A stretch of 64,000 nucleotides of DNA from assembly GCF_003583405.1 (NCBI RefSeq), contig NZ_QXEC01000001.1:1-64000 (forward strand), in the 5' to 3' direction. A model generated the notes under the pieces. It was not told the origin of the DNA and did not search any database. It worked only from the letters and a program-made list of their open reading frames with translations. The translations under genes were made by a program, and so were the position numbers. Source of the DNA: Micromonospora radicis (lineage in GTDB: Bacteria > Actinomycetota > Actinomycetes > Mycobacteriales > Micromonosporaceae). This document shows positions 15,779 through 25,142 of the stretch, piece after piece. Every line of letters starts with the position of its first letter. The stretch's first letter is position 1.

Positions 15779-18193
15779 GTGACACAGCGTCGACGAAGTG
15801 CGACCCGCCGTCGGGTCGCCGCGATCGCGGCGGCCGGCGTCCTGCTGGCCGGCTTCGGGTCCGCGGCACCGGTCCAGGCCGCCGACACGAACCTCGTCGT
15901 GAACGGCGGATTTGAGGACGGCCTCGTCGGTTGGTTCGTCAACAACGGCAACGCGACCGACGGTGCCATCCTGTCGTCCACCACCGACGCCTACTCCGGG
16001 TCGAGCGCGGTGCTGGTCACCAACCGGGCGACCACCGGCTCCGGGCCGATGCAGGACCTCTCCGGCAAGGTGCAGGCGGGACAGACCTACACCCTCAGTG
16101 CCCGGATCAAGTACGAGAACGCGGCCTCGCCCGCCACGAAGCAGTTCTTCGCCACCATGCACTACGGCGGCGGCACCTACACCAATCTGGTCAGCGTGAC
16201 GGCGACCCGGGGCCAGTGGGCGCACTTCAACGGGCAGTTCACCATCCCGGCGAGTCAGGGCGTCGGCACCGCGCGACTGTTCTTCGAGACCCCGTGGACG
16301 AGCACCCCGGCCGCCGACCCGAACCTGCACCTGATGGACTTCACGCTCGACGACGTGTCGGTGGTCGGCGCCGCGCCGCCCGCGCCGCCGTCGAAGACCA
16401 TCGAGGTGGTCGGCAAGCTGCCCGGGGAGCACAACCCGTTGATCGGGCACAAGTTCGGCGCCGACGGGTACGGCTTCGTGCACGACGGTCGGGTCTACAT
16501 GTACATGACGAACGACACCCAGGGGTACGCGCCGGACCCCACCACCGGTGTCTCGCCGGGCATCAACTACGGCGACATCAACCAGATCACCGTGATCTCC
16601 ACGACCGACATGGTCAACTGGACCGACCACGGTGAGATCCAGGTCGCCGGGCCCAACGGCGTGGCCCCGTTCACGAACAACTCGTGGGCACCCGGCATGG
16701 CCAAGCAGGTGGTCGACGGGCAGGAGAAGTTCTTCCTCTACTACGCCAACGGCGGCGGCTCCAGCAACGTGATCACCGGTGCCTCGCCGGTCGGCCCGTG
16801 GACCAGCGAGCGCACCAGCACGCTCATCGACAGCCGTACCCCCGGCACCGAGGGCGTCGCCTGGCGGTTCGACCCGGCCCCGCTGGTGGACGACGACGGG
16901 GAGGCGTACCTCTACTTCGGTGGCGGCCCGGCCGCCACGAGCATGCCGCCGGCCGAGCGGTTCAACAACCCGAAGAACCTGCGGGCGATCAGGCTGGGCG
17001 ACGACATGGTGTCGACGGTGGGCAGCGCGGCGGTGGTGGACGCGCCGGTGGCCTTCGAGGCGGCCCAGGTGTTCAAGCGGGACGGCAGGTACTACCTGTC
17101 GTACTCGTCGCACTTCGGCGGCAGCGACTTCGGCGGCCCGCAGACCCCGCTGCCCGGCTACCCGGGCGGCGGCCAGATCGGCTACATGATCTCCGACGAC
17201 CCGATGGTCTGGCCGAAGGAGACCTACGCGGGGGTGCTGTTCCCGAACCAGTCGCAGTTCTTCGGCGCCGGCACCGGCGGCAACAACCACCAGTCGGTCT
17301 TCGAGTACGAGGGCAGGTACTACTTCACGTACCACGGCCCGACGCTGAACAAGCGGATCAACGGCAACACCACCCAGGGCTACCGCAGCCCGCACATCCA
17401 GGAGCTGGCGTTCAACGCCGACGGCACGATCCGGCAGGTCGTCGGCGACTACGCCGGTGTCGACCAGGTCCGCGACTTCGACCCGTACCGGGTCTTCGAG
17501 GCGGAGACCTTCGGTTGGAGCAAGGGAGTGGCGACCGCCAAGGTCGACGGCGGGTCGGCCGAGTTCGGCGGCACGGCACCGAACCTGGTGGTCCGCGACA
17601 TCGACAACGGCGACTGGACGGCGCTGTCGTCGGTGGACTTCGGTGCCGGCGCCGGGAGCCTCACGGCGAAGGTGCGGCCGTTGGCGGCCGGCGGCACGAT
17701 CCAGCTCCGGCTCGGTGCCGCCGACGCACCCGTGGTGGCCACCATCCCGGTGGACGCGCCGCTGGGCCAGTGGACGGAGCTGACCACCGGGCTGACCGGG
17801 GTCAGCGGCGTGCACGACGTGTACTTCACCTACGCCGGGCCCGCGGGTGCCGACCTGTTCGAGATCGACACCTGGGCCTTCGCCGCCGGCACCGGTGCCG
17901 AACTGCCCGTCGAGGTCAGCGCCCAGGCCCGCTGCGTGGCCGGCAAGGCGTACGTGGCGGTGCAGGCCCGCAACGGTCATGACGGGCCGGTGGACGTCGT
18001 GCTGGAGAGCGCGTACGGCCAGCGGTCGGTGTCGGACGTCGCGCCGGGCGCCAACGCCTACCAGCAGTTCGCCTCCCGGACCGCGTCGGTGGCCGCCGGC
18101 TCGGCGACCGTCCGGGTCACCGGTGCGGTCGACGGCCGGTCGGTGACGACCGTGCGTACCGCGGAACATTCCGCCGCCGGCTGCGGCGACTGA
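15779..18193 (+). CDS. Secreted modular GH43 enzyme (CBM4/9 - GH43 - CBM6 - shared C-module)
   Basis: An 804-residue secreted protein. Signal 1-34 ends PVQAAD. A carbohydrate-binding domain of the CBM4/9 type (~35-195) begins with NLVVNGGFEDGLVGWF. The GH43 propeller spans ~205-560 (HNPLIGHKFGADGYGFVHDG, WAPGMAKQVVDGQEKFFLYY, PLVDDDGEAYLYFGGGP). A CBM6-like domain follows (~565-705, RVFEAETFGWSKGV). The last ~95 residues repeat the module of the preceding gene at roughly three-quarters identity. GTG at 15779 has a perfect AGGAGG site. Arabinan or arabinoxylan is the likely substrate. Confidence 0.87.
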   Translation: MTQRRRSATRRRVAAIAAAGVLLAGFGSAAPVQAADTNLVVNGGFEDGLVGWFVNNGNATDGAILSSTTDAYSGSSAVLVTNRATTGSGPMQDLSGKVQAGQTYTLSARIKYENAASPATKQFFATMHYGGGTYTNLVSVTATRGQWAHFNGQFTIPASQGVGTARLFFETPWTSTPAADPNLHLMDFTLDDVSVVGAAPPAPPSKTIEVVGKLPGEHNPLIGHKFGADGYGFVHDGRVYMYMTNDTQGYAPDPTTGVSPGINYGDINQITVISTTDMVNWTDHGEIQVAGPNGVAPFTNNSWAPGMAKQVVDGQEKFFLYYANGGGSSNVITGASPVGPWTSERTSTLIDSRTPGTEGVAWRFDPAPLVDDDGEAYLYFGGGPAATSMPPAERFNNPKNLRAIRLGDDMVSTVGSAAVVDAPVAFEAAQVFKRDGRYYLSYSSHFGGSDFGGPQTPLPGYPGGGQIGYMISDDPMVWPKETYAGVLFPNQSQFFGAGTGGNNHQSVFEYEGRYYFTYHGPTLNKRINGNTTQGYRSPHIQELAFNADGTIRQVVGDYAGVDQVRDFDPYRVFEAETFGWSKGVATAKVDGGSAEFGGTAPNLVVRDIDNGDWTALSSVDFGAGAGSLTAKVRPLAAGGTIQLRLGAADAPVVATIPVDAPLGQWTELTTGLTGVSGVHDVYFTYAGPAGADLFEIDTWAFAAGTGAELPVEVSAQARCVAGKAYVAVQARNGHDGPVDVVLESAYGQRSVSDVAPGANAYQQFASRTASVAAGSATVRVTGAVDGRSVTTVRTAEHSAAGCGD

Positions 18194-18234
18194 CCTTCCC
18201 ACCCCTGGTCCCACGAACGACTACGGAGTAGCTG

Positions 18235-18867
18235 ATGGACACATGGAATCGGAAGCGACTGCTGGCGGCGGGTGCCGCCGGTGCCCTGCTGGTCGGGGCG
18301 GTGGCGATGCCGTCGGCGGCGTCGGCGGAGCCGGGCGGCAGTGCCGACGTGGCGGTGACGGTCGACATCGAGGAGATCAGCGAGCCGGGTGTGCTGGCGC
18401 TGACGATCGCGGGCGACTCGGTGGCGCTGACCGAGGACGGGTCGACGCTGCTGGTCCGCCAGTTCGTCGGCACCCTGCCGACGGTGACGGTGACCGACAC
18501 CCGGACGGCGGACGAGGTGCCGGAGAACGCCGCCTGGGCGGTGCTGGGCAGCGCGACCGACTTCGTCGGTGCCGCCGGCCAGGAGCCGATCGGCGCGGGG
18601 CACCTGGGCTGGCGGCCGCGGCTGATCGACGGCGGCGACACCGGCCTGGTCAGCGAGGGCGAGGAGGTCGTCACCGTCCTCGACGAGCCGACCCAGCCGG
18701 GCAACAACGTCGGTCTGGTCGACCAGGAACTGCTGGTGTCGACGTTCGACTCGGGTGCGGTGGCCGGTGACGCGTACTCGGTGGACGCGGAACTGTTCCT
18801 GCGTACGGAGGCGGACGTGGCCGCCGGTGCGTACACCTCGACGTTGACCCTGTCCCTGTTCGAGTGA
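18235..18867 (+). CDS. Secreted WxL-like surface protein
   Basis: A 210-residue protein with a signal peptide (1-31, ending ASAEPGG). The body has VTVTDTRTADEVPENAAWAV, then ATDFVG and AGHLGWRPRL, the spaced DTR / W / DF / W-P-L pattern seen in WxL-type cell-wall-binding proteins. There is no membrane anchor or sortase motif. In Firmicutes WxL proteins are held at the wall with DUF916 partners; the next gene is such a partner. It sits 41 bases behind the second GH43 gene with GGAG upstream of ATG. Function as a surface scaffold for the hydrolases is inference. Confidence 0.6.
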   Translation: MDTWNRKRLLAAGAAGALLVGAVAMPSAASAEPGGSADVAVTVDIEEISEPGVLALTIAGDSVALTEDGSTLLVRQFVGTLPTVTVTDTRTADEVPENAAWAVLGSATDFVGAAGQEPIGAGHLGWRPRLIDGGDTGLVSEGEEVVTVLDEPTQPGNNVGLVDQELLVSTFDSGAVAGDAYSVDAELFLRTEADVAAGAYTSTLTLSLFE

Positions 18868-18873
18868 TGCGCC

Positions 18874-18907
18874 GGTGGGGGTCGTCCCGTGCGGGACGAC
18901 CCCCACC
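18874..18907 (+). terminator. Intercistronic 15-bp hairpin after the WxL-like gene
   Basis: Perfect 15-bp stem (18874-18888 with 18893-18907) with a GTGC loop, starting 6 bases past the stop. No U-tract. The next gene has its GGAGG site 21 bases on, so read-through is probable and the hairpin may set relative expression. Confidence 0.6.
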
Positions 18908-18941
18908 ACCGCACCGCCGCTGTCGTCGGAGGACCGCCGTG

Positions 18942-20048
18942 ATGATTCGTCCCGCGCCCGGAGTGCCCGCCGCACCGAGGTTGTTGCCGCGGCTGCTGGC
19001 CGCGTTGGCGGCGCTGGTGGTCGTCGGGTCGGTGACGCCGGCCGGCGCCGCGGCACAGCCGGCCGGTCCGACGGTGACCTGGGCGGTGCAGCCGGCGAAC
19101 CAGCAGGGGCCGGACGGCCGGCGGTGGGTGGAGCTGACGCTCGACCCGGGCCAGGTGGTGACCGAGCACCTGGCGGTGCGCAACTTCGGTGCCGCGCCGG
19201 TGGTCTTCTCCCTCAAGGCGGCCGACGGCTATCTCACCGACAAGGGACGGTTCAACATGCTGTCCTCCGACCGGGTGTCGGTCGACGGCGGGACCTGGAT
19301 CGAGGTCCAGGAGAAGGTGACGGTCGGGGCCAGGGAAACGCGGGTGGTGCCGTTCACGATCAGGGTGCCGGTCGACGCGTCGCCGGGGGACCATCCGGCG
19401 GGGATCGCGGCGTCGGTGGTCAGCGCCAGTGGCGCGGTGGCGGTGGAGAGTCGGGTCGGGTTCCGGGTGATGCTGCGCGCCAGCGGCACGGTCACCGCCG
19501 CGCTCTCCGCAGAGGGCCTCGCCGCGACCTACCGGCGGTCGTGGAACCCGTTCACCGCCGGCACCCTCCGGGTCACCTACACGGCGAGCAATACCGGCAA
19601 CGTCGCGGTGACCGGCACCGGTCGGGTCCGCACAGAGGAACTGTTCGGCCTGGTCACCCGGGACGGGCCGGGGGAGGTGGCGGAGACGCTGCCCGGTGGG
19701 GAGCGGCAGGTCGAGGCAGCCGTCGGTGGCGTCTGGGGGTTGGGGCGGGTGACGACCGGCGTCGAGGTGACCCCCGCCGTCGTCGGCGGTGATCCGGCCG
19801 TCGTCGGCGGTGATCCGGCCGTCGTCGGCGGTGATCCGGCCGGCGCGCAGCTCCGACCGGCGGTGGCCACCGTGACGGTGTGGGTGCTGCCCTGGCCACA
19901 GCTGGCCCTCGTGGTGGTCCTCGCCGCCCTGGTCCTGCTCTGGCGGGGCGTCACCCGCCGTCGGCGCCGCCGCCTCGCCCGACTGCTCGCCGAAGCCCGC
20001 GACGAGGGGCGTGCGGAGGCCCGGACGACGGCGCTCACCGGCGGCTGA
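18942..20048 (+). CDS. DUF916-like WxL-partner membrane protein
   Basis: A 368-residue protein with a signal peptide (1-36, ending GAAAQPAG). Then comes a beta-rich domain starting VTWAVQPANQQGPDGRRWVE and containing GQVVTEHLAVRNFGAAPVVF, the layout of the WxL peptidoglycan-binding (DUF916) family. A Pro/Val linker holds three VVGGDPA repeats, followed by one helix (~317-340) and a very basic cytoplasmic tail. It probably anchors the WxL-like protein at the cell surface. ATG at 18942 and GTG at 18939 are both served by GGAGG at 18928. Confidence 0.68.
   Translation: MIRPAPGVPAAPRLLPRLLAALAALVVVGSVTPAGAAAQPAGPTVTWAVQPANQQGPDGRRWVELTLDPGQVVTEHLAVRNFGAAPVVFSLKAADGYLTDKGRFNMLSSDRVSVDGGTWIEVQEKVTVGARETRVVPFTIRVPVDASPGDHPAGIAASVVSASGAVAVESRVGFRVMLRASGTVTAALSAEGLAATYRRSWNPFTAGTLRVTYTASNTGNVAVTGTGRVRTEELFGLVTRDGPGEVAETLPGGERQVEAAVGGVWGLGRVTTGVEVTPAVVGGDPAVVGGDPAVVGGDPAGAQLRPAVATVTVWVLPWPQLALVVVLAALVLLWRGVTRRRRRRLARLLAEARDEGRAEARTTALTGG
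19776..19838 (+). repeat. Three exact 21-bp in-frame tandem units
   Basis: Units at 19776-19796, 19797-19817 and 19818-19838 encode AVVGGDP three times in the juxtamembrane linker of the DUF916-like protein. Identical copies suggest recent expansion. Confidence 0.9.
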
Positions 20049-20125
20049 CCCGGCCGGGCACCCCGGTCGCGGCGTTTCTGGTGAGTCAACGCAACCAACT
20101 CGGCTCCGCTGACGTCGAACCCGGC

Positions 20126-21010
20126 ATGAGTACTTCGCGATACGGGCGACTGGCCGTCGTACCCCTGCTGTTGCTGACCTCGACGGCCTGCGGCCCGCAG
20201 GCCGGCGCCGCCGGTGCCGGAGGTTCCGGCACCCCCGAGATGTCCTACTCCGCGGACACCGTGGTGTTCCGGATGGGCTACGTCGGCGGTTTCACGACGC
20301 CGGCCATGCTGGCCGCCCGACTCCCCGTGATCAGCGTCTACGGCGACGGTCGGGTGATCACCGAGGGCCCGATCACCATGATCTACCCGGGCCCCGCGCT
20401 ACCCAACCTCCAGGTCGGCACGGTCGGCGCCGACGAGGTGCAGAACCTGGTCAAGTTGGCCCGCGACGCGGGCGTCGGCAGCGTCACCGACTTCGGCGAA
20501 CCGCCGGTCGCCGACGTGCCGTCGACCCGGTTCACCGTGCTCGGCCCGAACGGGGTCGAGCAGACGGAGGTGTCGGCCCTGGCCCAGTCGGCCGACATCC
20601 CGCAGTCGGGCCTGACCGCCGACCAGCTGGCGGCCCGGGAGAAGCTGCGGGCCTTCGCCGAGTCGCTGACCGCGGAGTCGGGCCCGCTCGCCGCGGCACA
20701 CCCGACCACCCAGCCGTACGCGCCGACCGCCGTCGCCGCCGTCGCCGAGCCGTGGGTCGCCAACACCGAGGCCGGCGGGCAGCCCGAGGTGGCCTGGCCG
20801 GGGCCGACGCTGCCCGGCGCCGAGCTGAACAAGGATCTGGGGCTGGGCTGTGTGACGGCCACCGGTGACGCGGCGCAGCAGGTGCTCGCGGCCGCCGCGA
20901 ACGCCAACACGGCGACCCCGTGGACCTCGGACGGCAAGCGTTGGACGCTCATCCTGCGGCCGCTGCTGCCCGACGAGACGGACTGCGCCGACCTCGCCGC
21001 CAACCGCTGA
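20126..21010 (+). CDS. Hypothetical lipoprotein
   Basis: A 294-residue protein with a lipoprotein signal: hydrophobic segment then TSTACG, with Cys22 as the acylated residue. The mature part has a beta-rich portion (VVFRMGYVGGFTTPAMLAAR, VISVYGDGRVITEG) resembling hypothetical actinobacterial lipoproteins, but no named domain is recognised. A strong hairpin follows the stop. It is not obviously linked to the upstream surface genes, from which it is separated by 77 bases. Confidence 0.7.
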   Translation: MSTSRYGRLAVVPLLLLTSTACGPQAGAAGAGGSGTPEMSYSADTVVFRMGYVGGFTTPAMLAARLPVISVYGDGRVITEGPITMIYPGPALPNLQVGTVGADEVQNLVKLARDAGVGSVTDFGEPPVADVPSTRFTVLGPNGVEQTEVSALAQSADIPQSGLTADQLAAREKLRAFAESLTAESGPLAAAHPTTQPYAPTAVAAVAEPWVANTEAGGQPEVAWPGPTLPGAELNKDLGLGCVTATGDAAQQVLAAAANANTATPWTSDGKRWTLILRPLLPDETDCADLAANR

Positions 21011-21016
21011 TCGAGA

Positions 21017-21050
21017 GCCGGGCGGCCGGCGTACCATCCGGCCGCCCGGC
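21017..21050 (+). terminator. Terminator hairpin after the hypothetical lipoprotein
   Basis: Perfect 13-bp GC stem (21017-21029 with 21038-21050), 8-base loop, followed by CCGTTCTCTC. Position 7 bases past the stop supports a terminator. Confidence 0.75.
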
Positions 21051-21108
21051 CCGTTCTCTCGTCGGGTGCCCCCGCCCGGCTTGCCCCGACGGTCTAGGCT
21101 GCCGCGCG

Positions 21109-21636
21109 ATGAACGCGCCGTCCCGCATCCTGATCTACGGGGTTCACGGCTCCGGCAAGTCCACCCTCGCCGAGCTGCTCGCCCTGCGCCTCGGGGTGCC
21201 CTGGTACCCGGTCGACGACCTGCTCTGGGAGCCGGGCTGGGTCGAGGTGCCGGTCGCGGTGCAGCGCAGCCGGATGGAGGCGATCTGCCGCCGGGAGCGC
21301 TGGATCCTCGACGGGGCGTACCACGGCTGGCGGGACGTGCCGCTGGGCCGCGCCGATCTGGTGATCGGCCTCGACTACCCGCGCGGGATCTCCTTCCGGC
21401 GGCTGGCCCGGCGCACCATGCGCCGGCTGTCCACCGGGGAGCAGATCTGCAACGGCAACCGTGAGACGCTCGGCAGCGTACTGTCCGGCGACTCGATCCT
21501 GGTCTGGCACCTCACCCAGTACGGGCGGGAACGGCGTCGGATGCGGGCCTGGCACGCCGACCCGTCCGGGCCGCCGGTGCTGCTCTTCGACACCCCGGCC
21601 GCGCTGGACCGCTGGCTCGCCGGTCTGCCCCGCTGA
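21109..21636 (+). CDS. P-loop adenylate-kinase-like NTPase
   Basis: A 175-residue P-loop protein. Walker A is GVHGSGKST at residues 11-19, and the mid-region RRERWILDGAYHGWRDVPLG followed by ADLVIGLDYPRG resembles the FlaR/AdK-like topology-modulation and shikimate-kinase-like group. It should bind ATP and may phosphorylate a small substrate, which cannot be named. The ATG at 21109 lacks a strong ribosome site. Convergent with the response regulator. Confidence 0.78.
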   Translation: MNAPSRILIYGVHGSGKSTLAELLALRLGVPWYPVDDLLWEPGWVEVPVAVQRSRMEAICRRERWILDGAYHGWRDVPLGRADLVIGLDYPRGISFRRLARRTMRRLSTGEQICNGNRETLGSVLSGDSILVWHLTQYGRERRRMRAWHADPSGPPVLLFDTPAALDRWLAGLPR

Positions 21637-21672
21637 GTCCCACCGTCCGCCGCGTCCACCGTCGGCGGTGGT

Positions 21673-22308
21673 TCAGAGCCCCTGCTCGCGGGCCACGCTG
21701 ATGGCCTGCGCCCGGTCGGCGACCTGAAGTTTGGCGAAGATGTTGGACACGTGGTTGCGGACGGTCTTGGTGCTCAGGCCCAGCCGCGCCGCGATCTGCG
21801 GGTTCGTCAGGTGCTGCGCGATCAGCGTGAGGATCTCCCGTTCCCGGGCGGTCAGCTCGGGAAACGCCGGCTCGGTACGGGCCAGCCCGGCGAAGTAGCC
21901 CATCAACCGGGTGGCGATGGCGGGACCGAAGATCGCCTCGCCGTCGGCCACCACCCGCACCGATCGGATGATCTCCGCGCGGCGGGCACCCTTGAGCACG
22001 TAACCGCGCGCCCCGGCGCGCAACGCCGCGAAGACCGAATCGTCGTCGTCGGCCATCGACAGGACCAGCACCCGCACGTGCGGGCTCATCCGGACCAGCC
22101 GCTCGGTGGCCGCGATGCCACCCATGCCGGGCATGGTCAGGTCCAGCAGCACCACGTCGGGCTGGAGCCGACCCGACACGGCCAGCGCCTCCTCGCCACT
22201 GGCGGCCTCGCCGCACACCTCGATGTCGGTACTGGTCGCCAGCAGCGCCCGCAGTCCGGCCCGGAACGGCGCGTGGTCGTCAACCAGCAGCACGCGGATC
22301 TGCTCCAT
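21673..22308 (-). CDS. NarL/LuxR-family response regulator
   Basis: A 211-residue regulator. Receiver domain 1-120 with acidic pocket Asp10/Asp11, phospho-acceptor Asp56 (VVLLDLTMPGM) and the conserved Lys near 106 (GYVLKGA). LuxR HTH at ~145-205 (ELTAREREILTLIAQHLTNP, STKTVRNHVSNIFAKL). It will bind DNA when phosphorylated by the adjacent kinase, whose stop lies 29 bases inside this gene. Translational coupling is likely. Target genes are not shown by the sequence. Confidence 0.92.
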   Translation of the reverse strand: MEQIRVLLVDDHAPFRAGLRALLATSTDIEVCGEAASGEEALAVSGRLQPDVVLLDLTMPGMGGIAATERLVRMSPHVRVLVLSMADDDDSVFAALRAGARGYVLKGARRAEIIRSVRVVADGEAIFGPAIATRLMGYFAGLARTEPAFPELTAREREILTLIAQHLTNPQIAARLGLSTKTVRNHVSNIFAKLQVADRAQAISVAREQGL

Positions 22309-24409
22309 CGTCCTCCTTCGTGCCGGTGAGCAGGGTCGCCGTCACCCGGGTACCGGCGTTCGGGGTCGAGGTGACCACGCACGACCCACCGAGTTCCTCG
22401 GCTCGTTCCCGCATCGAGTGCATGCCGACGCCGTCCGGTCGACCCGGCTCGCGGCCCCGACCGTCGTCCCGCACCTGCAGGTGCAGCATCCCGCCGTCGA
22501 CCCGCAGCCGCAGTTCGATCGTGTCGGCGTGGGCGTGCCGGCGGGCGTTGTTCAACGCCTCCACCGCGATCCGGTACGCGGCGACCTCGGCGGCGGCCGA
22601 CAACGCCGGCAGCGTCGCCGGGGCGTCGAACCGCACCCGCGGTCCGTCGGCCGGACCCGCCGCGATGTGTGAGCGTAGCGCCCCGGTCAGGTCCATGGTG
22701 TCCAGCGCGGGCGGCCGCAGCCCGTTGACCAGTCGCCGAACGTCGGCGACGGCGGTACGGGCGTCGACCACGATCTCCTCCAGCAGCCGCCGGGCCGACT
22801 CACCCGGCCCGATCTCCTGGGCCGCCTCGGCGCGCATGGTCAGCCCGGCCAGGGTCGGCCCGAGCCCGTCGTGCAGGTCCCGCCGCAGCCGCCGCCGCTC
22901 CTCCTCCCGGGCGAGCACCAGCTGTTCGCGGGAGCGTTGCAGGTCGGCCGCGAGGCTCTGGGCCCGGTCCAGGGCCCGCACCGCCTGCACGGCCACGCCG
23001 ATGTGCCGGGCCAGGTCCCGCAGCAGCCGCAGTTCCCGGGCACCGAGCGTGCTCTCCCCGGCCCGCGGCCCGAGCAGCAGGTGCCCGACCGGTTCACCGG
23101 CGGACAGCGGCAGCCGCACCGGCTCGGCGGGCGGCACCCCCAACCGGTACGACCGGCCGTCCACCGTCGCGATCTCCACGTACGACAGTTGCAGCGCCTC
23201 CCGGACCGTCCGGGTGCTGGTGGCCAGCACGGCGGCGGCGTCCGGGGTCTGCTCCAGCCGTTCGCCCAGCCGGGCCAGCACCGCGTACGGGTCGTCCCGT
23301 TCGCCGTACACCAGCAGGTTGACCCGCCGTTGCAGCCAGTGGCGCAGGGGCGCGACGAGCAGCGCGGCCACCGCCGCGCCGACGAACGACACCGGCAGGC
23401 TCGCCGAACTGTCGAAACCGGCCCCGAGCAGGCCGACGACCAGCACGTACACGCCGCCGACGCCCGTGGACAGGGCGACGAACACGACGGTACGGCTGAT
23501 CAGCAGGTCGATGTCGAACAGCCGGTGCTGCCGGATGGCGATGCCGATCGCGATCGGGATCAGCGCGGCGCTGATCCCACCGGCGAGATCCCAGAACACG
23601 CTGCCGTACGGGAAGACGCCCGGCCGTCCGTCGGTCAACCCGGCCACCAGCCGGGCGGCCACCACCGCGACCGACAACGCGACTGCGTACCCGAACCACC
23701 TGACCTGCTCGCGGCGTACCCCACGGGCCCGGCGGGCCTGCCACACGACGGCGCCGCCGGCCGCCAGGAAGACCACCGCGCTGGTCAGCGTGGCCACCGC
23801 GGCGGTCAGGTCGGCGACCGGCTGCCACCCCGCCAGGCCCAATGGATTGACCGCACCGGCCGGGCTGACCTGCTCGTTGGCGCCGGGCCGCAGCGCACCG
23901 GTGAACATCGCGACGGCACCGGTGAGCACCACCGCCCAGACCGCCGGCCGCCACCGGGCCGACAGCGGCCGGCCGTCGGGGAAGAACACCGGGATCAGTG
24001 CCATCGCCGCGTTCCCGGGCACCCACAGCCAGTTCTGCGGCCAGGCCAGCGCCGTGGCCCACGGCAGCGAACCGGGCGCCACGACCAGCCCGTGCGCCGC
24101 GTACTGACCGCAGGCCTCCTGCAACGCGAAGCAGAACCCGCTGGTCAGCGCCAGCCAGCCGATCGGGTGCTCCGGCCGCTGCGCGGCGATCGTCGCGCCG
24201 ACGACCGCGCTGGTCACCACCAGGAACAGGTGGGTGACGTCGTTGTGGGTGCCACCGTTGGCCGCCGCCAACCCCACCGCGACCACGGTCAGCAGCAGCG
24301 TCGTGGCGCACAACGGCCACGCGGCCCGGCGCGCCCGGGCGAGGTGGACCTCGCGGTCCGGGCGCACCGGCCCGGCGACCGGCTCGTGGGGCGGGTAGTC
24401 GCTGGTCAT
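22280..24409 (-). CDS. Membrane sensor histidine kinase (NarL-type, HisKA_3)
   Basis: A 709-residue kinase. About eight hydrophobic segments occupy residues ~30-345, then a GAF-like region (~360-490). The HisKA_3 dimerisation helix has EEERRRLRRDLHDGLGPTLA with phospho-His near residue 512, and the ATPase domain (~605-700) has ALNNARRHA (N box) and VRDDGRGRE (G1). It phosphorylates the overlapping response regulator. The signal is unknown; the multi-helix sensor region suggests a membrane or hydrophobic cue. Confidence 0.9.
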   Translation of the reverse strand: MTSDYPPHEPVAGPVRPDREVHLARARRAAWPLCATTLLLTVVAVGLAAANGGTHNDVTHLFLVVTSAVVGATIAAQRPEHPIGWLALTSGFCFALQEACGQYAAHGLVVAPGSLPWATALAWPQNWLWVPGNAAMALIPVFFPDGRPLSARWRPAVWAVVLTGAVAMFTGALRPGANEQVSPAGAVNPLGLAGWQPVADLTAAVATLTSAVVFLAAGGAVVWQARRARGVRREQVRWFGYAVALSVAVVAARLVAGLTDGRPGVFPYGSVFWDLAGGISAALIPIAIGIAIRQHRLFDIDLLISRTVVFVALSTGVGGVYVLVVGLLGAGFDSSASLPVSFVGAAVAALLVAPLRHWLQRRVNLLVYGERDDPYAVLARLGERLEQTPDAAAVLATSTRTVREALQLSYVEIATVDGRSYRLGVPPAEPVRLPLSAGEPVGHLLLGPRAGESTLGARELRLLRDLARHIGVAVQAVRALDRAQSLAADLQRSREQLVLAREEERRRLRRDLHDGLGPTLAGLTMRAEAAQEIGPGESARRLLEEIVVDARTAVADVRRLVNGLRPPALDTMDLTGALRSHIAAGPADGPRVRFDAPATLPALSAAAEVAAYRIAVEALNNARRHAHADTIELRLRVDGGMLHLQVRDDGRGREPGRPDGVGMHSMRERAEELGGSCVVTSTPNAGTRVTATLLTGTKEDDGADPRAAG

Positions 24410-24422
24410 CGCGCCGCCGACA

Positions 24423-25142
24423 CTAGACGATCACTCGGCCCGGCGGATCGGACGACCGGCTCGCCTGCCCGAACGCCAACGCCAACCCGGCGACGACCGT
24501 CCAGATCCCGGCGGGCACCAGCGCGATGTACTGCACCGGCGTGAGTTGCGTGGCGGCGACCAGCCCGGCGACCACCGCGCTGAAGACGGCGAACCAGCGG
24601 CTGACCGAGCCGTGCCGGAACCCGCCGACCGCGACCGCCGCGGCGGTCAACCCGATCCCACCCCACAGCCAGGCCATGGTGGCGACGATGGTGAGCTGCG
24701 GGGCGATCACGTCCGGGTCGTACTGGTCGGCGGCGCCGAGGGCGAAGAACAGTTCGGTGGAGATGCCGCCGCCGACCAGCAGCCCGACCAGCACCAACCC
24801 GATGCCGGTCGTGGCCACGGCCGGCACCAGGCTGTCGGCCGGCTCCTGCGCCGCCAGGTAGCGCCGCAGCCCGGCCGCGAAGACCGCCAGGCAGACGATG
24901 GCCACCACCGTCACCACCTGGTGTGCCCAGACGTACCCGGTGCGGTCGGCGACGGCGGCGACGTAGTCGGCGTTGTCGGCGCGGAACTGCTCGGCGGGCG
25001 CGGTCAGGGTGGCCGTGGCGAAGATGCCGACCAGACCGACCAGGCCGCCGAGGGCACCGGTCAACGCCCAGGCCCGTCTCGGGCGTACCGGCTGCGGTGG
25101 CGCGCCGTCGGTCGGACCGGCCGGCGTCGGGGCGGGATACAT
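24423..25142 (-). CDS. Six-helix hypothetical membrane protein
   Basis: A 239-residue protein with a Pro-rich N-terminus (MYPAPTPAGPTDGAPPQPVR) and about six hydrophobic segments. No known family is recognised. It is 13 bases upstream of the histidine kinase on the same strand, so it may be cotranscribed and could feed the sensor, but this is inference from position. ATG at 25142 follows an AGGAGG site. Confidence 0.65.
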   Translation of the reverse strand: MYPAPTPAGPTDGAPPQPVRPRRAWALTGALGGLVGLVGIFATATLTAPAEQFRADNADYVAAVADRTGYVWAHQVVTVVAIVCLAVFAAGLRRYLAAQEPADSLVPAVATTGIGLVLVGLLVGGGISTELFFALGAADQYDPDVIAPQLTIVATMAWLWGGIGLTAAAVAVGGFRHGSVSRWFAVFSAVVAGLVAATQLTPVQYIALVPAGIWTVVAGLALAFGQASRSSDPPGRVIV

